Shown here in pieces: positions 45,031 to 57,030 of a stretch of 64,000 nucleotides of DNA (position 1 is its first letter; each line of letters begins with the position of its first letter). Below the pieces are notes generated by a model. It was not told the origin of the DNA. It was given only the letters and a program-made list of their open reading frames with translations, and did not search any database. This DNA comes from Ceratodon purpureus (lineage: Eukaryota > Streptophyta > Bryopsida > Pseudoditrichales > Ditrichaceae). Position numbers and translations under genes: made by a program. Where the stretch lies: contig CM026426.1 in NCBI GenBank assembly GCA_014871385.1, positions 110,332,457-110,396,456 of the forward strand, read 5' to 3'.

Positions 45031-45924
45031 ATGGCTTTGCATGGACTTCCAGGGATACTTGGGTTATTTAGAGATGGGGAAGGGGGAGCTTCTTCCACAT
45101 CGATAGTTGTGCACACATCAACTCCACCACCACCATCACAAGTTTTGGCACCAAAATGCGTACCAACAAAGAAGAGGAGGGGGGCCAATGAACCTGTGGA
45201 GGGCCAAGCTTGGAGTTCTGGCGCAATACAACTCCTTCTAGATCTGTACAAGGAGAAGTATTTGGCCATTGGGATGGGGAATATGAAGAAGGGCTATTGG
45301 GTGGCAATGTGTGAGGGGATTCGAGTGAAGTTTCCACGTGAGAGTCTTCGTACGTGGGAGCAAACGAAATCGAAGTGGCAGAAGATGCGTTCACAGTACT
45401 ACAAAGAGAAAGCTGAACTTGGTACATGTACGCAAGCTTCTGCATGGCATTGGTATGTTCGAATGGATGACATTCTTGCAGGAACCGCTAAGGCTGACGG
45501 TGTACCTCAAGGCATGGACATGGGGGAGGATATTGGCACACGAGCCAATCCTCAAGAGCTGGATGATGACAATGCTCCTGGTGCTGAACCTACTTCACCC
45601 GCTACTCAAGTTCCAGCATTTGGAGAGCATCCGCGACCTCCAACAACATCGTGCGCCTCCAAGGAGGTGGGAGGTGCACCAAACAAGCGTCTGAAGACTG
45701 CTACTCAAGCTGCAACCGAGGGGGCAACCATCATTGCAGCTGCTCTTGGAAAGTTTGCTGAGGCATCTTCAAAGATCGAAGTCATGAAGATGGAGGCAAG
45801 CAAAGAGATAGCTTTGAAGATGATTGAGCTTGACGACCGCAATGCTGAGCGTCAGCTGCAGATTGCTCAGCTTTTTGCTGGTGCCATGCGACAGGGCAAT
45901 GGATCTGGCCCTTCAACAAGCTAG
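45031..45924 (+). CDS. MYB/SANT-like (trihelix) protein of a PIF/Harbinger element
   Basis: The 297-residue protein begins at ATG 45031. It has a KKRRG basic stretch (about 47-51) and then a MYB/SANT-like domain from about 60 to 150 with spaced tryptophans (W61, W90, W109, W116, W139, W141). KSKWQKMRSQYYKEK is typical of trihelix/MADF proteins. A Pro/Thr linker and an Ala/Glu-rich helical C-terminus follow, ending in a GNGSGPSTS tail. In known PIF/Harbinger elements the second protein binds the transposase, brings it into the nucleus and helps it bind element ends. It converges on the transposase ORF, 865 bases apart. The frame is uninterrupted, unlike most transposon genes in the window. A host trihelix gene is the alternative, but the pairing makes that less likely. 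Confidence 0.85.
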   Translation: MALHGLPGILGLFRDGEGGASSTSIVVHTSTPPPPSQVLAPKCVPTKKRRGANEPVEGQAWSSGAIQLLLDLYKEKYLAIGMGNMKKGYWVAMCEGIRVKFPRESLRTWEQTKSKWQKMRSQYYKEKAELGTCTQASAWHWYVRMDDILAGTAKADGVPQGMDMGEDIGTRANPQELDDDNAPGAEPTSPATQVPAFGEHPRPPTTSCASKEVGGAPNKRLKTATQAATEGATIIAAALGKFAEASSKIEVMKMEASKEIALKMIELDDRNAERQLQIAQLFAGAMRQGNGSGPSTS

Positions 45925-46789
45925 ATGTATAGCCTGTAGAGTTTTAGTCTTTAGGGATTGTAATACATATACATCTCGATATATAATAAAGACTTTTAAA
46001 GACTCCTTCTGTTTGTAGACACTAGTATGCTTGGCCCAAATACCAAAACACAAAATCACAATTTAAATCTACATCACTCATTTTGACCCCGTTCTGCTTC
46101 ATGGTCTCTTATTTCTCCACACCTTACTAAAATGCATTGAAATTTGTAAGTACATGTGCTTAATCTTGCCTTCAAACTACACCAATTCGTAAAAGTCAAA
46201 TACATACAAGTTTGAGAGAATGGGAATTTTTTTTCTAGAAACTACATATTATTGAAACAAGAAAATTTCAGAATTCAGACCCCCCTTGGCTTTAAAGGAC
46301 GTCAGTAATTCATGTTACATTCAAATGATACGAAATTTTTACCATACATGCCTATGCTCATCCTTCACATGGTCCACTTTACAAAAGTAAAAAATAATCA
46401 AATTTGAGCAAATGGGAAGCACTGTACCGGAACTACTGTTAAAAACTGCCCCCCAAACTGTAAGTTTGCAAATTTGGGCACATTAAACCCCCCATCACAT
46501 TTTCCTTTGCCACTTTTACACCTTGCATCCAAATAACGTGAAATTTTGTGGGTGGATTCTCAACTTGATTTTCTAAATTCTCCAATTTATTTCATGATAA
46601 ATTACTAATTTATGTTTTCTTGAGAATTTTTAAAATAAGAACAATCGTATTGCTTACATGTGCAACACACTCCATCAACATAATTTGACACATAAATGTA
46701 ATAAAATCATAATAAAATAGGTATAATCATAAAAACAAGATCTAATAATATGTAGATTTATATGAGTATATGCATTGCTACATAAATAA
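45925..46789. other. spacer between the two PIF/Harbinger ORFs
   Basis: AT-rich sequence that probably holds both 3' ends and polyadenylation signals (AATAAA-like motifs). No gene. Confidence 0.6.
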
Positions 46790-48193
46790 CTAAACGGCCG
46801 GAGGAGGTGCTGCTGCTGCAGGGGCTGCAGGGGCTGCAGGGGCTGCTGCTGCTGCGGGAGCCGCTCGTGCTGGTGCTGCAGGAGCTGGTGCTGGTGGTGC
46901 TGGATGACGCTCTAACCAGCTCTGAAATATCGCCTCCCGTATGCCCTCACCAGCAAGCTTTGCAGCATCGCCCTCTCGATAATATGGAATGCGATTCACT
47001 CGCACTCGGTTCCTCCTATCTTCTAATCTCTCCAAGCGACCATAATATGGAATCTCCGTACCCATCAACTGACAATAGTTGTGTAAGACACAACATGCCA
47101 TGACAATGGGTGGCCCATTGTCTATCTTCGCAGTCAAACTCCTCAAAATCCGCCAACGATTCTTCAAGATACCAAAGCTGTTCTCAATCAGAACACGCCC
47201 CTTGTTCATCGACCGATCGAATCGAATCTTGTCCCTCTCCAAAGCTGCATTCCGTGGCTTGAAGTTCTTCAACAGATATGAGCGGATAGGATAAGCAGAA
47301 TCTGCAATAATGTATGGAAAAACTTCCACACCCCGAACATCAATAACGGGCTCCTGCAAAATCAACCTATGCCGGAGAGAACGGTATAAACTAGAGAGTT
47401 TGAATGCGCCACCATCAGCACAACCCCCGGGCTGTCCACAATACACATCCCAGAATATACGATCAGAATCACAAACAGCCTGCAATAATAATGAATGAAA
47501 ACTCTTCCGATTCCAAAAATCGGCTGCTGATGGGGTCTTCTGTTTATCAGGTTTCTCGAACAAAGGAATGTGGCATCCATCAATACATCCTACCATATTT
47601 TGCATCCCCGTTATATCCCTAAATTTCTCCGTAATACTACGAAGACGTTGTCCTGTAGGTGTACGAATATATTTGGGAAACAAATCACGGGAAAGAGCAC
47701 TAAAAATGATCTTGGTATACTTTCTAATGATAGAGGCCCCTACATTAAATCGGTCGCACATGTTCTCAGGTGAATGACCATGTGCTAATCTAAACAAAAC
47801 AATTTTCAACGCAGTAGAAGGATCAAGAGGTGGCCTAACCCATCGATTTACCGCATCTGAAACAATATAAGGTGTCAACTCCAGTAATAAACCCTGAAAT
47901 GCTAAATAATTCATCCGATAGTTCTCACGGTATTTTCTCTCCAACATCTCTGGGTTTGTAAACCAAACTAAACTCTCCACAATCCCTAAGTAAGTTGTCT
48001 GACGAGGTTCTACATGCCACAATCTCTCCTCCAGTATAGGATATTGATAAGTAATAGTACAAAGAATTGGCAAAATTCTTTGCATAAGCGATGGCTCATC
48101 CAAGGAGGCAATTGCTTGCCACCTACGAGAATAAGAGGGAGGGGTGCACACAAAATAAACCACCCAGAATGCTAAACATAGCACCGCATCCAT
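46790..48193 (-). CDS. PIF/Harbinger transposase (HARBI1-like DDE nuclease)
   Basis: Taking the ATG at 48193 as start gives 467 residues. It begins with a hydrophobic stretch (DAVLCLAFWVVYFVC). A helical region follows with PLDPSTALKIVLFRLAHG and a helix-turn-helix-like GASIIRKYTKII. The DDE core then shows Asp205 in GCIDGCHIP, Asp260 in GGCADGGAF, Asp298 in ADSAYP and Glu337 in VLIENSFGILKNRWR. The C-terminus is Ala/Pro-rich. Length and motif order match plant HARBI1-like nucleases, which cut and paste elements with TWA targets. There is no stop or frameshift, so this copy may still make protein. A longer frame upstream to 48283 lacks an ATG. Confidence 0.93.
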   Translation of the reverse strand: MDAVLCLAFWVVYFVCTPPSYSRRWQAIASLDEPSLMQRILPILCTITYQYPILEERLWHVEPRQTTYLGIVESLVWFTNPEMLERKYRENYRMNYLAFQGLLLELTPYIVSDAVNRWVRPPLDPSTALKIVLFRLAHGHSPENMCDRFNVGASIIRKYTKIIFSALSRDLFPKYIRTPTGQRLRSITEKFRDITGMQNMVGCIDGCHIPLFEKPDKQKTPSAADFWNRKSFHSLLLQAVCDSDRIFWDVYCGQPGGCADGGAFKLSSLYRSLRHRLILQEPVIDVRGVEVFPYIIADSAYPIRSYLLKNFKPRNAALERDKIRFDRSMNKGRVLIENSFGILKNRWRILRSLTAKIDNGPPIVMACCVLHNYCQLMGTEIPYYGRLERLEDRRNRVRVNRIPYYREGDAAKLAGEGIREAIFQSWLERHPAPPAPAPAAPARAAPAAAAAPAAPAAPAAAAPPPAV

Positions 48194-48575
48194 TTTGGGA
48201 AAATTTGGAAACAAAAAAAAAAACACCAAAAAACCTTGGGAACTACTCACAACCTTAAGAACATCTAACACCCTTGAAAACAACTAAATACACAGAACAG
48301 CTCTCCAAATGGCCTGGGCAAAATGGGAGAGACGAACTAAAAATCAGGAGGGGGGGTCTGCTTGGGCACTAAGTCTGAAGGGCCTGAGAATAATGAGTCA
48401 ATTTGCCAAAGGGTGAGCAGACCCCTTGCTCACCCCATGTGCGCCCATACCCAAGGTGCACCCCAAAATATTAATTCACCAATCAGTGCCTGACACATGG
48501 CACTGCGCCCTTGGCTGCGCAGCGCACCCCTGCGCAGTCAGGGTGAGCAGAAAGCCGCATGTGCCAGGCCCTTCT

Positions 48576-49070
48576 GGCAGTGTGGATTAGAGCAGTGGTA
48601 ATAAAAGTTTTTTAACTTATTTGCGAACATGGCGACAGTAAGATGAATTTTTTGAGTTCAAGTGGCTAGGAAGCGTTTTTTTTTGGCAGCTTCTTACCAA
48701 CTACGGGTTCCAGTTCAATGTTTCAAACTCGCTACAATAAAAACACAGTTTGTGCAGTAATTGGCGACAAGTAATTTCTTCTTATTGAAATTAGGTAGCA
48801 CCAAGTCTAGTATTATAGTTTACAATTGGCTAAAGTCCTACATTTTAAAATGCTAAAATGGCAATGTAGGCAGAAAAAAAAAAAAACGTCATCTGGCTCC
48901 AAGCCTCCAACTAACGTGCACAGCCAACAAACCAACTAAGCTGCACAACCCACAAACACACTCCAAAGCCTAACGTAAGAAAATCAACTTCAACATACAT
49001 TCACAAGCAAAAACTGAGAGTAGAACAAGTTTATAAAATCAGCATAAAGTAATGGAAACAAGAGGCTACT
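48576..49070. other. spacer between two transposons
   Basis: No gene recognised; poly-A-rich, non-coding. Confidence 0.5.
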
Positions 49071-49079
49071 ACTCTCAAG

Positions 49080-51957
49080 ATTCAGCCTTGCAACTACACT
49101 GCAGGAGCTATGCTGTCAAACAGTAGCGACCATTGCGCTTTGCCCCGGCCAGCCATGCCTCAAAGGCAGCCTCATATGGGAAAGAATGAAGAGTGAACAT
49201 TTTTTGAGCAAACATGCCCACTACAAGAGGGAGATGCTCGTTCAAGGCATTTCTCAGCTTGTTCTTGAGAAATCCGAGAGTTGAGAAGCATCTTCATCCT
49301 CCACACTACCAATTACATGGACTACTGCAATTTCAGCAAGCTTGATGTACTCTGATATTATGTGGGAGGTGAGGGAGTTTGCACTAAGGACCCTCCAGAG
49401 TCGAGAGAGTGGATTGCAGTCAAAAGAGGGCTTACAAGCCCGCTCTGAATTGCTCATCATGGCCGTCTTAAACATGGACTGCTAGTTTTGCAATTTCCAG
49501 CGATCCAAAACAGGGGGCACAAGCCGTGTCTTATCCCCATCCTAAACTTCCTTCGGCTCACAGTAAAAATCTGTGAGCACATCAAGGTGAGCTCGAAAGC
49601 TCTTAGGAACGTGCCGCCTCTTGCCCCAATACTGAGGGTATACCATACCGAGAGCATCAAGAACTGAGTGATTGGGGAAGCGAGTCCTCACCTGGTACAC
49701 AAGTTTGGCAGCCGCTACTGCACATCAAGTCACACAAAGCAAACAAGTTAAATTCTTCGAGGTAAACCCTGCTCAAAGGTAGAGAAAAGGAGAAGAATCT
49801 CAAAAAAACACTAAGGTTTAGAAATTCACCTTGACACTCGGCCTTCACCCAGATGATCAAAGTGTTGTATGTCTCATGATCCACCGGTTTTACAACCTGT
49901 GAACCAGGAAGCTTGGTCTTAGAAAAAAACTTATCACCATTCACCATAAATGCCAACTACCCCGAGGAATCATTCAGATACTCTACCCACTTCAAGTGAA
50001 TCACCTCGTGAGTGCAATTCTAAAGGCCTGTGAAAGCCCAGAAATCATTAGCAGTAAAGGCCGTTTGAGAATCAAGATAAAGCTGGTTCAACCTATCTTT
50101 ACAAACCTCAAGAGCCCCAACAAAGTCCGAAACAAACACATTCTGCCCTTGTGCAAACTCAACAAGTGTGTTTACAGTCTCCAGCAAGGGTTGAAGTGCT
50201 ATCATGCCCAACAATGTGTAAGGGTCCAAGAGTACGTCCAAGTTCTCCTGCACACAAGACCCCAACACATCTAGATTTCAGAATGAAAGAGCATCTGTAA
50301 AGAGAAAAAAAAAACAAAGAAAAAAAATTAAAAATTAAAGAAACTTACTTGAGCATCGCTGTTGTCATCAAAAGTGCTTACACCATCTGTACCAAAAGAC
50401 AACAATTTGCTGCAGATGGCAGAATCATCCAGCCCTCCACCCAACTTCAAAGCTTTGATCAGAACAGCAGTCAAGTTGTTAACAGCAGCGCCATCTACCA
50501 CCTGCTCAAGCGAAATCAAGTATGGAACTCTCACCTAGTCCTTTACAACGTAAGCATGAATAGATATCCAGATCCCGTTGTCAAAAGTGCTAGTCTCGTC
50601 TGCCGAAAGGGCAATGTAGGAAGCACTACTAACTTCTCTCGAAATGCCCGCCTTAACTTGCAAGAACATATACTCGGCCATAACCCAACCAGTACTATCA
50701 CTCCAATGCTTCCTAGGATTGTTGGGCACACCAAGAAACTCATACAACACTCCAAAACTCTCATTCTCATGCACAGGCCTACCAGAACTTAAAAGGTTGA
50801 ACAATGTACCAAACTGCACTCTTTTCTTTACCACCTCAAGCTTGTTGCAGTTGTTAATCTGCTCAAGGACAGTGGCGGGCTTTCGAACAAGATGAAGGCG
50901 AAGGTTCTTGCAATGGCGGCAGTCTTTTGCCATGTAATGCTCACCCTTCTTTACTCCATGCAATGGCATGTCTTTTTCTGCACTCCTCCTTCCCTTGTGT
51001 TTCACCAATTTGTCCCACTTGCAAGCAAGAATACACGGCTTTTTGTTAAACAAAGTGCATGGAGTGCACTTCACCATATGAATGATGCCGTCTGAGCCTA
51101 TGATCCCTTTGGCCCAGGGCAGCCTCACATCCGACACTGTTTGAAATTTCCGAGTGGGAGTCATAGTTCTTCCTCCTCCTTTTGTGCAATGGCCTAGCGT
51201 ATTCCTCATCATCAGAGAAGGTATCATCGTCTTCGAGGCATATCTCTTGTAAATCAGCAAGATCTTGCTCCTCTGATAGCTCATCCTCTTCAAGAGCATC
51301 CGAATCCTCACTGCTCAAGAGCTGGATCGCCTCAAATGCCCCCCTCTTCCAAGAACCAGCAGGTGGGTCGCTACTCTCTTCCGAAACCTAGGGCACCTGA
51401 GTGTCATCAGCAGCAATAAGAGTCTCGGGAGGTGGAACAGAGGACGATGCCATGAGCAATAGATCGTCAGCATCAGTAGAGTCAGTGGAGATCGGATCGG
51501 AGGGGGCCGGTGGGTCACGAACCCAACTTAGGGGTTCTGCATTCGTGGTGTTCCGGCTAGTCATAAAGAACGTCTCCATTGTCGCCCTGGAATTTGCCAA
51601 CCGCCGGGCCTTTGTAATCTCCTTCAGCACCGGCGTTATAGGTAGCTTCTTCTTCTTCCTTGGTTGGGCGGCCATCTTCTCCGCCAACGCTACCTCCAGC
51701 TTCTTCTTCTCCTCCATCCTCACCGTCAAACGCTCATTCTTCTCCTTGCATTCACGGGCCTTCTTCTGCTTTTTGACCAATGTCTTCTTCTCAAGCGCCT
51801 TCTTCCTTTTAACCGCGACCTTCTTCTTCTTCTTCTTCTCGGCAGCCTCCTTCCTCAGTTGCACCATCGTCTCCGCCTCCATCTCCTCAATCGGCAGATC
51901 CGAGCGATCCCAATCGCTGTTGTCCTCACCAGCACCAATGCCTCTCATGCCCGACAT
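49080..51957 (-). pseudogene. hAT-family transposase, copy 2, decayed
   Basis: From ATG 51957 (MSGMRGIGAGEDNSD) the frame has a long Lys-rich stretch. TAG at 51388-51390 interrupts it. After an acidic region a frame change near 51150-51180 leads to a BED-like finger (CTPC then His). The core then reads ALSADETSTFDN and HAYVVKD, with TAG at 50535-50537 where copy 1 has Trp (KDWERVP). The same frame resumes (RVPYLISL) and reaches SFGTDGVSTF. Further stops occur at 50020-50022 and in the following exon. FPNHSVLDALGMVYPQYW and the dimerisation region (HVIGSVEDED, 49254-49475) match copy 1. It is about as long as copy 1 but more damaged. Non-autonomous today. Confidence 0.82.
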
Positions 51958-54068
51958 GTTCCACACAAAACCCAACAAGATTAGACGACTGCAACAAGAC
52001 CCGTCACCCAAAACTCCAAAGGAAGACACCAAACCAAGCAAACTTTCGAGCAAAACCCAACAATCAACAAAAACGGAAAGAACTAAGAGCAGTGGTGAGT
52101 GATGCATCGATAGGCCCTGTTTTATGATTGCCGAGACGGAGAGCGCATAACCCAAATTTCGGAGAGCGCCACCTGCAGTTGAAACCCAGACCCAAGAATA
52201 CCCCCAATGCAGAATGCCCCACTAGCAAAACACCAATACCGGATGCAGCAAGGCGGCCATGGCTCAAGTAAGATAATTGCAGCTTTAGGCGAAGCTCACA
52301 ATAGAACAAACGCAGAGACAACATTGCACAAAATAAAAATGACGAATTCCTGGCAGGGACTTATGCACACAGGCGAAGTGCTCAAGGGATGAAGGCAAGC
52401 GATGGCGACAAATTTGGATCATCTAGGTGTATTTTCACCAATGTGGCTGAATGATGTCGAGAAAGACAGCCACTCCACACATAATGTGGGCAAAGAGACC
52501 CCAGGCTCCTCCACTTTCTGTCGTTGTCTGGCCACGACGGAGGATGGACGGAAAGCAAATGGGCGAAGTTTTTAATTTTTCATCCCTCAAAATGATACTG
52601 TATTTTGCACCAAGTGAATTATGGATGCAATTTGGCTTCTTTTCGCCCAATTTAAAAACACTGGTCTAGCGTATGGAGTGCACTAGAGTAGAGTAGAGTG
52701 GGGCCCGTGACGATGGCACTCCACCCTTGCCCTTGTAGTAACTTACCCACACCCCCTAAACGACACTTTCTATACGGGGAAAGTTCGTATATGAGCGGAG
52801 ATAGGTGAGCGGAGATAGGTGAGCGGAGAGCGGAGAGCACAGAATGGAGAGCACAGAATTGACAATTAGCCAAATTTCCAAAAGTAAAGTAGACCCAGTA
52901 ACCGTGGAAAAATACTAAAATAAGGCATGATTTTGTTCCTTTTTTTAGTAAAGGAGTATAATACCGTGGAATTCAGGGTTATCTCTGGTAAGAATTTCTT
53001 ACGTTTGTTTACAGAGGTACAAATCAGGGCTGATGTCATGATGACGTCATGCATACAATCCTTTAGATTTGGTCCCTTATTGGATCTAGATACGAGTATT
53101 TCAGCATCATGTTCTTAGATCACAATAGTAAATTTTGAATAGATAATATAGAATCTTCTTGAATTTATTTTTTTCACAAAAGCTAAAGTTAATGGTCTGA
53201 AAACTGCGTGGAATATTTCAAAGTTCGTGTACAATAAAGGAGCTTCGGAAACTAAGATGTATACCATGTCAAGGTGCTTGTCCTCATATTAGATTTTTCG
53301 GTTTGTCATATGAGCATTTTATATTTGTTTTTCTAATGAAAGTGGTTGTGTACTCTACTATATATTTTTTTAATTCTCTATCATTCTATATTAGCGTAAG
53401 CATAAATTTGGTATTGGTCCTTTCATATGTTGTTTACAAAATAACGTAGTAAAACTACTTATCGCTCCCAACTATTGCATTGTACATATTTTTCTTACAG
53501 AAGTCTAGTTCTATTACAACTGACTTCATCCTTAACCATGAAGTAAATTTTCTGCTTCGTATATTATTATCCATCACCATGTCATAAGTGATGGGGAATG
53601 ATTTTAAAGTGCTTTATTTACCGTGTCTTAATTTTGAATGAGTTATTCATCTTAAACAGAAATTTTCTCCTATCCCTACACAATTATGAGTATAGGTAAC
53701 CTCATTGCATGTACTAATGCTAATCGCTCATACCTAGTGTGGCTCAGGCTGCCCAAGGCTTTAACAGTCTATTTCTAATGAAGGCGCCTCCATTCTGTAC
53801 CGCAAAGGTATGATTTATTTGCAACACATTTGATGGGAATAAATACAAGATGTGGTTTAGGAAACTTGGTTCATCCATGACATTATTCTCGGCCACGGTT
53901 ATACTTGTTGTTCACTCTCACTTAGAGTGATATTTGCAAGGTTCTATTTGAATAGTCTCTCTACGTCAGGAGTAGAGGTTTTTACTTGCTAGAGAGTATT
54001 GTTGGTTTTTACTTGCTAGAGAGTCAGTTTGTCCGCAGATACGGTCTGTGTAGCAAGGTAGAGATCAG
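51958..54068. other. AT-rich spacer, no gene
   Basis: Short frames only. Short GAGTA and GAGCGGAGATAGGT repeats occur at 52685-52850, and a 26-bp tandem duplication (TTTTTACTTGCTAGAGAGT) at about 53980-54025, just upstream of the next gene. Confidence 0.6.
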
Positions 54069-55562
54069 ATGACGTCGAAGAGGAAGAAGGCGAACAAGCC
54101 GCATAGACCTAGGCCGGAAAGCTTGGTGCAGCATACTGTAGAAGTCCAAGACAGTAGTGATGATAACACTGTAGCTCTAAGTGATAGAGAAGAAAGTAGT
54201 GATAGAGTGTTTAGTACAGATGAGTTCAGTGATCCCTTTGATCTTGCAAATTTTGAAGAGGGGCTTCGTGAGCGAATGGTTGTTGCGGCACCAATGCTCA
54301 TAGGGTGAGATGCTGAGTACGGGAGTGATTTCTTCACTCGGGTGGTCGGACTGTGCGATAAGGGCTCGCATTTGAAGGATGTGGAAAAGTGTTACCATTT
54401 CATCACGGACGAAGAAATAGCTGCTATGTGGAAGACTGGAGTGTCGAAGGGGCGTTACGAGTTCGCAAGGTGTGAAGATGATGGACAGTTGAAGACTTTC
54501 GGCCAGCAGTACTTCAAGGTATATGGTAACCAGCCTCATAACAACTACTTCTGCCTTCGTTTTCTTAGAGCTTGTTTTGCCACATTTGTTTACAAGAAGC
54601 AAGTTAATTAGTGTGCCGAGGCATTGGATCGTCACCAATCTCGGCAGAAGACAGCATTTCGCAATCCATCCAAACTAGGGCCAGTGGCAACCAGATGCCA
54701 AGTGGAGGGCTTGTGCCGAATCATCAAGGAGCTCTCTGAAGCAGGTGGTGCTGTAGCAGTGCCTAATCATCAAGCAGGAGACCTAAAGCTAGCATTGGAA
54801 CTAGAACAGCAGAAACTCGCTGAATTGAAGAGTGTCGAGGAGCGCCTTCAAGGGACAAGACAAAGGTACAATGCATCCCTCGAAAGGATGAGAGGGGAAT
54901 CCTTTGAGATTGATGAGGAGGATCTGAACGAGAAATATTTTTCAAAACTAAAAGAAGCGAGGCAGATTCTTCGTAGAGAGGGTGCTACCGTACTATACAA
55001 GGACACCATAGCCGAGTCAGAGTCTTTGTACAAAGCTCTCGCTCATATGAGGGAAAGTGATGCGCACATCCGTGAGAATGTAGTTCAGTTAGAGGTCGAG
55101 ATGGGAAATGCAGCTAAAATCTTGGAGGATGTCACTGGAGAGTTATAACTTTGTAGGACTGCAGTCGCAGCTGCGAGGGGGCAGATGCTAAGTCTAAAAA
55201 CACCAAGAGTGTTTGAATATCCAAATATTCAATCCATTCCGCCAATGGGATACCCTGATAAGAATTCATGTGCTTACTGTGGGCTTGGTTTCATTTGGAA
55301 AGCAGCTATTCTATCATCTTGCGGTTGTTTTTTGCACCCTCCCTGTGCAGCCGAGATGATTTCATGCCAGAGTTACCGGTGCATGTCTTGCAAGGACGTT
55401 CTCCTTGCGTCATCTCCACTACATTTGTCGGAGCCTTCGGTCGTCCAGTTCGGAGGTGAGCTAAACAGCCAGCAAGAAGCAGAGTGCACTAGCTTCAGAG
55501 CAGTGCTTCAGGCTGCTAAGGATAGTTTGAAGGAACCCGGAGTAAATGGAATGAAGAGTTAA
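54069..55562 (+). pseudogene. RING-like zinc-binding coiled-coil protein, three in-frame stops
   Basis: One frame of 498 codons runs from ATG 54069 to TAA 55560-55562 with no intron or frameshift. It is interrupted only by TGA 54306-54308, TAG 54609-54611 and TAA 55146-55148; each is one C-to-T change from CGA, CAG or CAA. Order: basic start (TSKRKKANK), acidic Ser-rich stretch, a globular part ending FGQQYFKVYG, a long Glu/Leu coiled coil (LKLALELEQQKLAELKSVEE), then C-x2-C-x13-C-x-C-x2-H-x2-C-x11-C-x2-C from CAYC to CMSC. The layout and metal site match the minus-strand gene at 23.9-25.9 kb, so the two are probably one family. Function unknown. Confidence 0.75.
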
Positions 55563-56447
55563 GAAGACTAGCATGGCTCTGTATATAGCCGAGGAGCCCA
55601 AGTGGTATAGGCAGTTTTAACTACGGGTATGTTATGTTTTTTGATTAAATCGTAGTACGTAACTACGACAACAGTTATGGCCGAGTATCAGACATTGTGT
55701 TTTATTTAGAGACTACTGCTTAAAATGAACGTTGGAAATCAGTACTAGTGATATTTAATATTGTCAGAAATGTCAAAGGAATGATAATCGAACGAAGACA
55801 ACTCTAGACTGATATATAAGAATTACAGTGACAACTACTCTCTAGTCTTAAGTTGAACACATCTGAGTGTGAACAAGTTTGGAATATAATTTGCTGGTTT
55901 TTTATTCAAGACATCTGTTTAACATTTCTGCCTAAGTAGACCTCAAAACTTCTGCCGTCACAGACAGAAGAGATGTGTTCGAAATTCTGAATGAATAGCA
56001 ATGAATCGATGAGCAATCATGTAGTCATCCTTTTTACACAACAGGGTTGAATTAAATTTTGAGTATATGCAACTTATAAATCTTTTTTGTTGATAACATT
56101 CTCATACACACTTGGGTAAGGTATGAAGCAGTTATGAAACAAGGTAAGCCGTTGTGAAAGAAAAAATACGAAGAAGGGAACTGGCGGTTTGTTGTCCCCT
56201 TCGGTGGCTCTTAACAGGAAAGGTAGATTTGGGATTAGACCGGAGAAATTATATACAGTTATTTGAAAGCTGTTGTATAATGTACCATAACAAATCTATA
56301 ATACATTCACAATTATAGCCAATACTTCACTATGTAGACAATTAAAATAAAAGATTCAGGAAAAGGAGAACATTCAAAATCAGTACGAAAACATAAAATC
56401 TAAGGTACAAATTCGAGGTCATCCTCAGAGGCACTATGATCGATAAA
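55563..56447. other. spacer between two tail-to-tail genes
   Basis: The RING-like pseudogene (+) and the methyltransferase-like gene (-) converge here. No gene seen. Confidence 0.6.
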
Positions 56448-56679
56448 TTATAAAACTCTAGGATCGTATCGTCTGAGTGGACTAGAAGATGCACTAGAAC
56501 TACTTGTAGATAGTTCTGCAAGCGCACATGCTTGAAACTCGGCATAATAAGGTAATCGGAAAGTTGGACTTGTAGGAGATGACGCAACGCGCCAAAGATC
56601 TGCCAGCTTCAAAGGACTGAAATAAACAAAATTAGTGAACTGTGATTAAGATAATGGAGATACGTAAAACAAAAATAAG

Positions 56680-57030
56680 ATGCAAAGAGAGAGGGTGGAC
56701 AGAAGGAGGGGTAAAGAAGTGATAGGGAGAGGAGCGGGAACGGTTGAGTAGATTAGAAGGGAAGGAGAGACAGGATGAGGGGCGGGGAGGTAGAGGGACC
56801 AGGAAGGGTGGGGAAAATAGATGGACAACGAGAGGGGCGGGTAGAACGAGGAAGTGGAAGAGGGAAGGCAGGGACTGGGAGAGGGATTGGTAGAGAAAGG
56901 AAGGAGATGAGGGAACGGAGGGACAAGGAGTGGGGCAGGGAGTGAGGGGGAAATGTAGGGGGGATTGGAGTAGAGAGAGAATGAGTGAAGGCAGAGGGAG
57001 AATGGGAGGAACAGGTAGAGGGGCGGAACT
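56680..57030. repeat. polypurine tract in the last intron of the methyltransferase-like gene
   Basis: About 350 bases are overwhelmingly A and G on the plus strand (AGGGAGAGGAGCGGGAACGG type), with few pyrimidines. They form a polypyrimidine stretch in the transcript's last intron (56617-57033). Confidence 0.85.

Larger units (their letters stand above)
44713..48572. mobile_element. PIF/Harbinger DNA transposon, both ORFs intact
   Basis: The element contains a MYB/SANT-like ORF (45031-45924, +) and a DDE transposase (46790-48193, -), the two-gene set that defines PIF/Harbinger. Candidate ends: AGGCCTTCGCACATG at 44713 and, inverted at the other end, AGGGCCTGGCACATG ending at 48572. Possible 3-bp TCT duplications lie outside (44710-44712, 48573-48575). 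TCT is not the usual TWA target and the inverted repeats are imperfect, so the ends are tentative. Confidence 0.7.

Noticed and set aside
51401..52102. 233-codon Ser/Phe-rich plus-strand frame
   Set aside because: It is the complement of the Lys-rich region of hAT copy 2 (AAG runs read as CTT).
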